Assembly (NCBI RefSeq): GCF_024584435.1
Contig: NZ_CP102197.1
Span: forward strand, 2,170,001 to 2,234,000
From: Schaalia odontolytica
GTDB lineage: Bacteria > Actinomycetota > Actinomycetes > Actinomycetales > Actinomycetaceae
Direction: 5' to 3'
DNA: 64,000 bases
Shown one piece after another: positions 58,848 through 64,000 of this stretch (position 1 is its first letter; every line of letters starts with the position of its first letter). The notes under the pieces were generated by a model, which did not search any database, had not been told where the DNA came from, and saw only the letters and a program-made list of their open reading frames with translations. The translations under genes were made by a program, and so were the position numbers.

Positions 58848-59083
58848 GGGACGGTCCTGGGGGCAGCGTGGAGGGGAGGCGAATGTGCGGTGTGGGTCGC
58901 ATTCTACCGATGTGAAGGCATCGGCAGGTGGCTTGTGCGACAGCCGAGATGGTGTGCCGAGTGAGGCTCGACACCCCAAATGATTACGTGGTATCTATCG
59001 CAATTCCCCTGTGTCCTCCCTGCTTCTTTTGGAACGTGTGGAACAATGACCACGAGTGCCCCACACACTTGGAGGAAAGAGCG

Positions 59084-60898
59084 ATGGCCCTGTTTGAGTT
59101 CGAGGACGGACGCCTCGTACCCGCTCAATTCGGGTACCCGGTCGCGCAAGACCTGGGTCCGGAGCTGGTCGACGCAATTTGTCAGCAGGTCCTGCAGATC
59201 GTCTCCCGTCCCCTCTTCCCGGTGACCTGGCGTGACATGACGGGCCAGGGGAAAGAGGAGACTCCCCGCCTGACAGCCCTGGACGTGACCGGCCAGATCG
59301 TCTCCGTCGAGATCCTCAAGGAGCTGGACTCCGACACGCTGATCACCTCGCTCTCGCGCCTGGCCGAGGTCGCCTCCATCTCCTGGGCGGATCTGGCCAA
59401 CGAGTACCCGTCGGGTCCCGAGGGTTTCCGCACCGGGTGGGCGCAGTTCCGCGACTCGATGCCTCCCGCGGTGGGGCCTGGTCCCAGGCTCATCATGGTC
59501 GCGGGCGAGATTGATCCGTCGGTTCGCCCCGCCCTGTCCCTGCTCGCCACCTCCGGCGTCGAGGTTCACCTGATGAACCTGCGTCAGATGTCCAACGGGC
59601 GCCTCTTCCTCGACGTCAACGCCGTCGGGCCGCGCCTCTACGGTCACGCCCCGCAGGTCCTTGCCTCCGCGGCTGCCGCCCCCGAGCTGACGTCCGGCCC
59701 GAGCTTCGGCGAGGTCGAGCGGGAGTCTCTCCCGTCGCAGGCGTCAGGCGACCGTCAGGCCCAGGACGAGGAGCTGGGCAGCGAGGAGCCGGACAACGAG
59801 GAGCCGGACAACGAGGAGCCGGGCTGCGAGGAGCCGGATGCCCGCGACGAGTGCGACGCCGAGTCGGACGGCGAGACGCCGACCACTCGCCCGACCCCGA
59901 AGGTCGCGCCCCACCTGCGCGACGTGTTCAGCTATCCGGCGAGCGAGGAGCCTCCGGCTCCCTGGCAGCCCTCTGAAGCCGAGGGTGCCTCCGACGCCGA
60001 CCCGACCGACGAGGCGGCCCAGGGCCGAGGCGGCGAGGCGGACGCCGGTGACGACGCGCACGCCGATGGGGCGCAAGACGCGGACGCCGCCGAGCAACAG
60101 GAGACCTCGGAAGACCCGGATGAGGGGGCCGAAGACGACGAAAGCCCGGCAGCCCTCGAGGAGGAGCGCGACCCCGGCGAGGCGGAGGAGAACGACCCCG
60201 GCGAGGCCGGGGAGGCCGACGCGGACGACGCCGAAGGCCCGGCGGAGTCCTCCGTGACCCTCGGTCCGCGTGACGACGATCGCGCAGCACGGGCGCGAGG
60301 CGAGGGCGAGCTGCCCGGAGGCGACGACGAGGAAGACTCCGACGCCGCGCGCGAGCAGCCCGAGGAGGATACGGCCGAGGAGGATGCGGCCGAGGAGGAT
60401 GCGGCCGAGGAGACTCCCTCGGAGCGCCCCGCACACCTCGGCAGCCGCGCGTCCCGGCGCGCGCAGATCGGCGAGCTCAACGACGCCGGAGCCACCTACG
60501 CGGCCACCGACTCGTTCGTGGACCACGCCGAGGAATCCGCCGAGGTCATCCAGGCCCGGGAGGAGGGGGTCCCCGTCCTCAGCCGCGACGAATCCGGGCT
60601 GCGCGCCCTCGCCCAGATCCTCGGCGAGGATACCCCCCTCGTCGCACGGAGCGAGCTTGGACTGCCCGCCGACCTCATGCTGGAGGCCAACGGCGCGATC
60701 TTCGGCGCCGGCCTGACCTACCCGTCCCTCGACACCCTCCTGACGGCGCGAGGACTCGGGCACATCCAGGCCTGGGCTCTGGTGCGCATCGGAGATAGGC
60801 TCGGGCCGACGCTTGCGGAGGCCCTCGATGAGATCAACCGGGAGATCGTGCGCGAGTACTCCGACTCTCCGCGGGGGCGCCGCTCAGCCCGACACTGA
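59084..60898 (+). CDS. Acidic low-complexity protein with globular N- and C-terminal domains
   Basis: 604 residues from the ATG at 59084 after GGAGGAAAGAG. Residues 1-190 form a globular domain (LFEFEDGRLVPAQFGYPV, IVSVEILKELDSDTLITSL) that ends in a strand reading RLIMVAGEI. Residues of about 240-480 are a very acidic, repetitive linker: Glu-rich, with EEPDNEEPDNEEPGCEEPD early on and a four-fold EDAAE repeat at about 425-445. A C-terminal region (about 490-604) reads EEGVPVLSRDESGLRALAQI and ends with LAEALDEINREI. No family recognised; the 5' domain looks a little like a PD-(D/E)xK nuclease core (E-x-x-K style VEILK), which is speculation. It may bind a basic partner. Confidence 0.7.
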   Translation: MALFEFEDGRLVPAQFGYPVAQDLGPELVDAICQQVLQIVSRPLFPVTWRDMTGQGKEETPRLTALDVTGQIVSVEILKELDSDTLITSLSRLAEVASISWADLANEYPSGPEGFRTGWAQFRDSMPPAVGPGPRLIMVAGEIDPSVRPALSLLATSGVEVHLMNLRQMSNGRLFLDVNAVGPRLYGHAPQVLASAAAAPELTSGPSFGEVERESLPSQASGDRQAQDEELGSEEPDNEEPDNEEPGCEEPDARDECDAESDGETPTTRPTPKVAPHLRDVFSYPASEEPPAPWQPSEAEGASDADPTDEAAQGRGGEADAGDDAHADGAQDADAAEQQETSEDPDEGAEDDESPAALEEERDPGEAEENDPGEAGEADADDAEGPAESSVTLGPRDDDRAARARGEGELPGGDDEEDSDAAREQPEEDTAEEDAAEEDAAEETPSERPAHLGSRASRRAQIGELNDAGATYAATDSFVDHAEESAEVIQAREEGVPVLSRDESGLRALAQILGEDTPLVARSELGLPADLMLEANGAIFGAGLTYPSLDTLLTARGLGHIQAWALVRIGDRLGPTLAEALDEINREIVREYSDSPRGRRSARH

Positions 60899-60956
60899 CA
60901 CGGGCGGTGGTGGGGCCCGACGCCGGGTGAATCGCTGACGTCGGTCCCCACCTGTC

Positions 60957-62099
60957 TCACTTGACGAAGGCCGCCAGCCATCCCAGCATCGTGTCGTAGA
61001 CGGCTTCTCGCACGGGAGCATCCGAGAGAACCAGGTCGTGCTTGCCCGGGAAACGCGCGATCGTCACCATGTTCGACAGGTTGAGGCTGCGCTGAGCGAT
61101 CACAACCGGATCCAGGACGGTGTCGGAGACGAAGGCACGTTCGCTCCACTCCTCGTCGAAGTACGCGGAGGTCGACACCATCGACAGGACCGGGCACTCC
61201 AGCGCCACGTCCTTCTCGATCGTCTCGTGCCCGGCCATGATGGCCTCCAGCCAGGAGGCGGGCACCGGGTAGGATTCGGGGCGCTTCCACTCGTGGGCAA
61301 TCGGCCATCCCGCGACCGACGGGTCATCCTCGGCGAGCCCGGCCGGGATGGGCAGGCCCGACGAGGCGCGCCCGGCGAGGGATCGGCCGTAGAGGCCCGA
61401 TCCTCCCGTGGGCACCTCCCACATCGGGCTGCGCGAGGCGATCCTGCCGATCACGGGCGCCATCGCCCCGCGCCAGGCGCTCATCGACTGCATCTCCAAC
61501 CATGCCGAGTTCAGGATCAGGCCCGCCAAAACCCCGGGGTGACGATGCGCCCACAGGGTGGCGATGAGGCCCCCCGTCGAGTGGCCCATGAGGACGAGGG
61601 GATCGTCGTCGCGCTCGTCGCGGATAAGCTCGATGGCCAGGCCGATCTCCTCGTCGTAGACGGAGAGGTCGTCGGCGTAGCCGATCGTCTGGTGGGGGCG
61701 AAGGCTGCGCCCGTACTTGCGCATGTCCAGCGCGTAGAAGGCCGCGCCAGCGGCGGACAGGCGCTGGGCCATCTCCGTCTGGAAGAAGTAGTCGTTGCGC
61801 CCGTGCAGGTACAGGACCGTCACGCGCGCGTCCGTCGTGGGAGTCGCGCGCACGAGGGTGGCCACGCACTCTCCCTCCGCGTCGTCCAGGAGTTCGATCG
61901 TGCGCGAGGAGAAACCCGGGCCGAGGATGTCCGGCGCCCAGTCCCGGCCGGGGGGACCCGCCTCGCCCCACGGCGCCATGACGTCGCGCTCGGGCGCGGC
62001 CTCGTGCGAGGCGTCGGTGGGGACACCGGAGAAACCGGAGAGATCGGCCGCTTCGGGGCGTGCGTGCCCCGAAGCCATCGGATCGGTGGATGCGCTCAT
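60957..62099 (-). CDS. Alpha/beta hydrolase (serine aminopeptidase S33 type)
   Basis: 380 residues, ATG at 62099. The nucleophile elbow is LMGHSTGGLIAT (Ser in GHSTG), and the oxyanion region reads TVLYLHGRNDYFFQ. A likely acid/His pair lies in the C-terminal third, with IARFPGKHDLVLSD resembling the family's end. Members include monoacylglycerol lipases and lysophospholipases. An N-terminal region of about 50 residues is Ala/Glu-rich and unrelated. It is separate from metX (91 bp upstream on the same strand). Substrate unknown. Confidence 0.88.
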   Translation of the reverse strand: MSASTDPMASGHARPEAADLSGFSGVPTDASHEAAPERDVMAPWGEAGPPGRDWAPDILGPGFSSRTIELLDDAEGECVATLVRATPTTDARVTVLYLHGRNDYFFQTEMAQRLSAAGAAFYALDMRKYGRSLRPHQTIGYADDLSVYDEEIGLAIELIRDERDDDPLVLMGHSTGGLIATLWAHRHPGVLAGLILNSAWLEMQSMSAWRGAMAPVIGRIASRSPMWEVPTGGSGLYGRSLAGRASSGLPIPAGLAEDDPSVAGWPIAHEWKRPESYPVPASWLEAIMAGHETIEKDVALECPVLSMVSTSAYFDEEWSERAFVSDTVLDPVVIAQRSLNLSNMVTIARFPGKHDLVLSDAPVREAVYDTMLGWLAAFVK

Positions 62100-62190
62100 A
62101 GGGTCAGCATAACGCGCTCAAAGGTGGACCTGGCGAGCGCGACGCGGACGCCGGGAGCGGCACGCGCGAGGGAGGGGGCCGGTCGCGACC

Positions 62191-63348
62191 CTACGCGAAG
62201 GACGAGGCGCGAGAAGGGATGCGCTCGTTGAGAAACTCATCCAGGAGGGCCGTGAGCTGGTCCGACTCGATGAGGAAGCCGTCGTGACCGTGGTCGGAGT
62301 GAATCTCGCGGTAGAAGGCACCCGAAATGCCCGACGCCATCTGCCAGACCTGCTCGGGGTAGAACAGGCGATCCGAATCGACGGCGACGGCGAGCGTGCG
62401 CGCCGTGACGGACTTGAGGGCCTCGGCAACTCCGCCGCGGTCGCGGCCAACGTCGTGGGAGAGCATCGAACGACACAGGGCCACGTAGGAGCCGGCGTCG
62501 AAACGGCGCACGATCTTCTCGCCGTGATAGTCCAGGTAGGACTCGACCGCGAGGCGCCCGCCGTGCAGGGGATCCTCGTCGTTTTGGGGGATCCGGCCGA
62601 AACGCTCGTCCAGCTCGGAGGGAGAGCGGTAGGTCGTGTGCGCGATCTGGCGGGCCAGGGCCAGGCCTGCACAGGGTCCGGGCCCGGCGTAGTAGTCGCC
62701 GCCCCGCCACGCAGGATCCAGCTGGATCGCGCGGATCTGCGTGTGGGTCCACGCCGCCTGCTCGGCGGTCGTCTGCGCGCCCGACGCGACGACCACCAGG
62801 CGCTCCACCCGCTGGGGGTAGGTCACCGCCCACTCGATGGCGCGGTGACCGCCGAGGGACGCGCCGACCACGAGGCTCCAGGAATCGATCCCCAACAGGT
62901 CGGCCAGACGCGCCTCGGCGCGGACCTGGTCCCGCGTGGACACGACCGGGAAACGCGACCCCCAGGGCGCGCCGTCGGGGGCAAGCGAGGCCGGTCCCGT
63001 GGACCCCTGGCATCCCCCCAGGACGTTCGCGGCGACCACGAAGTAGCGTTCCGTGTCAATGATGCGCCCCGGTCCCACGATCTTCTCCCACCAGCCGGGG
63101 GTGGGCTGCCCGGGGGCGGCCTCGCCGCACACGTGCGCGTCCCCGGTCAGGGCGTGCAGGATGAGCACCGCGTTCGAGGACGCCTCATCGAGGGTTCCCC
63201 ACGTCTCGTAGGCGAGGGTGACGCTGGGCAGGACCGTCCCGTTCTCCAGGCGCTGGGCGCCCAGGTTGGCGAATTGGCGCAACGCCGGCGGATCCCCTTC
63301 CCGCCACGCGCCGGACGTGGGAGCTGGGGGGAGGCTGTGGCGGCTCAT
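62191..63348 (-). CDS. metX: Homoserine O-acetyltransferase
   Basis: 385 residues from the ATG at 63348; the frame is open upstream but overlaps metY. MetX acetylates homoserine with acetyl-CoA, the activation step for direct sulfhydrylation to homocysteine. The nucleophile elbow reads VVGASLGGHRAIEWAVTYP, and the alpha/beta hydrolase blocks GRIIDTERYFVVAANVLGGC and DHGHDGFLIE contain the likely catalytic His. Length is typical (350-400). It lies 82 bp downstream of metY, the usual actinobacterial metY-metX order. Homoserine O-succinyltransferase is excluded by family, though a few members use succinyl-CoA. Confidence 0.94.
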   Translation of the reverse strand: MSRHSLPPAPTSGAWREGDPPALRQFANLGAQRLENGTVLPSVTLAYETWGTLDEASSNAVLILHALTGDAHVCGEAAPGQPTPGWWEKIVGPGRIIDTERYFVVAANVLGGCQGSTGPASLAPDGAPWGSRFPVVSTRDQVRAEARLADLLGIDSWSLVVGASLGGHRAIEWAVTYPQRVERLVVVASGAQTTAEQAAWTHTQIRAIQLDPAWRGGDYYAGPGPCAGLALARQIAHTTYRSPSELDERFGRIPQNDEDPLHGGRLAVESYLDYHGEKIVRRFDAGSYVALCRSMLSHDVGRDRGGVAEALKSVTARTLAVAVDSDRLFYPEQVWQMASGISGAFYREIHSDHGHDGFLIESDQLTALLDEFLNERIPSRASSFA

Positions 63349-63396
63349 CGTATCCTCTTTCGTCTCTCTCGTGACTCGCTGCTCCGTGGGTCGGGT

Positions 63397-63425
63397 GGTG
63401 GCGGCGCGGGAGGGGCGCCGCCACC
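63397..63425 (-). terminator. Hairpin between metY and metX
   Basis: GGTGGCGGCGC (63397-63407) and GCGCCGCCACC (63415-63425) form a perfect 11-bp stem with a seven-base loop just after the metY stop. A weak terminator or a processing site could lower metX relative to metY. Confidence 0.5.
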
Positions 63426-63430
63426 GTGGC

Positions 63431-64000
63431 TTAGGCGGTGGCTGCGCGGGCGGCGTCAAAGCCCAGCTGCAGGTCGGCCAGAATGTCCTTGATGTTCTCC
63501 AGGCCGATCGAGAGGCGGACGGTTCCGGGTGCAACGCCGGCCTTGGCGAGCTCGTCGGGCGTGAGCTGGGAGTGCGTCGTCGAGGCGGGGTGGATGACCA
63601 GGGACTTCGCGTCGCCGATGTTGGCCACGATGGGGAGCAGGCGCACGCCGTCGGCGAAAGCACGGCCGGCCTCGTAGCCGCCCTTGATGTCGAAGGACAG
63701 CAGGCCGCCCACGCCCAGGGGAGCGTACTTTCGGCCCAGCTCGTAGTAGGGGGAGGACTCCAGGCCCGCGTAGTTGACCGACTCGACGTCCGGGTGCTCC
63801 TCGAGGAAGCGCGCGACCGCCAGGGCGTTGGAGACGTGACGCTCGACGCGCAGGGACAGCGTTTCGATGCCCTGCGAGATGAGGAACGCGTTGAAGGGGG
63901 AGGTGACGGCCCCGAGGTCCCGATTGACGAGCGTCTGGATGCGCAAGAGGAAGGCGAGGTTCGCGCCGAGGGCGCCCCCCACGCCTAGGTCGCGGGCGTA
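63431..64000 (-). CDS. metY: O-acetylhomoserine (thiol)-lyase (N-terminus beyond window)
   Basis: The last 190 residues of a Cys/Met-metabolism PLP enzyme, running out of the window on the right. The blocks FLISQGIETLSLRVERH, FLEEHPDVESVNYAG and KSLVIHPASTTHSQLTP are specific to the MetY branch, and the end reads APGTVRLSIGLENIKDILAD. Catalyses O-acetylhomoserine plus sulfide to homocysteine. Upstream of metX on the same strand; the PLP lysine is outside the window. Confidence 0.93.
   Translation of the reverse strand, partial: YARDLGVGGALGANLAFLLRIQTLVNRDLGAVTSPFNAFLISQGIETLSLRVERHVSNALAVARFLEEHPDVESVNYAGLESSPYYELGRKYAPLGVGGLLSFDIKGGYEAGRAFADGVRLLPIVANIGDAKSLVIHPASTTHSQLTPDELAKAGVAPGTVRLSIGLENIKDILADLQLGFDAARAATA

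Overview
The window is a high-GC actinobacterial chromosome segment with no rRNA, tRNA, prophage or insertion sequence that I can see. Several signs point to an Actinomyces/Schaalia-like member of the Actinomycetales: strong GC bias at third codon positions, GTG/TTG starts, ClpC with a possible ClgR box, a WXG100 protein, a DtxR-type iron box, and a surface-protein/MoxR/DUF58/transglutaminase/kinase cluster like the bifidobacterial PFNA locus. The genus is an inference.

Layout. 1-4711: three paralogous single-pass membrane proteins on the minus strand, with ispF. 4837-10280: thrC, cysS, a DUF1697 gene and rlmB. 10457-13656 (minus): a WXG100 protein and four tandem paralogues of about 200 residues with no family I recognise; three of the four carry a frame break that a 1-2 base change in a short simple tract would repair. 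13752-19873: DUF456, purA, a membrane protein, a nitrobindin-like protein, ygfZ and dtd. 20587-23055: clpC. 23242-37939: a co-directional signalling and cell-surface cluster (1951-residue Ig/fn3 protein, MoxR ATPase, DUF58, transglutaminase-like protein, Ser/Thr kinase, PP2C phosphatase, FHA protein), closed by a strong terminator. 38163-40880: ppdK. 41726-42484: a CPBP protease-like protein. 42872-51587: an iron-uptake operon behind a DtxR-type palindrome (FTR1 permease, P19-type lipoprotein, DUF2318 protein, two permeases, an ATPase, an FMN-binding lipoprotein and ApbE), laid out like the Campylobacter P19 locus but ending in flavin genes. 52019-64000: a DUF559-like protein, a membrane protein, a large FAD/Fe-S oxidoreductase, a decayed DUF1023 gene, an acidic protein, a hydrolase, metX and the end of metY.

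The other striking layer is intergenic. Three unrelated repeat families (19-20 bp, about 25-28 bp and 42 bp units) form islands in which some copies face one way and the rest face the other, around a short centre. They lie downstream of genes at 7977-8659, 15622-16574, 19874-20586, 40881-41725, 51588-52018 and 53120-53541. I know of no described function for them. The best candidates for something new are the frame-broken tandem family and these opposed-repeat islands.
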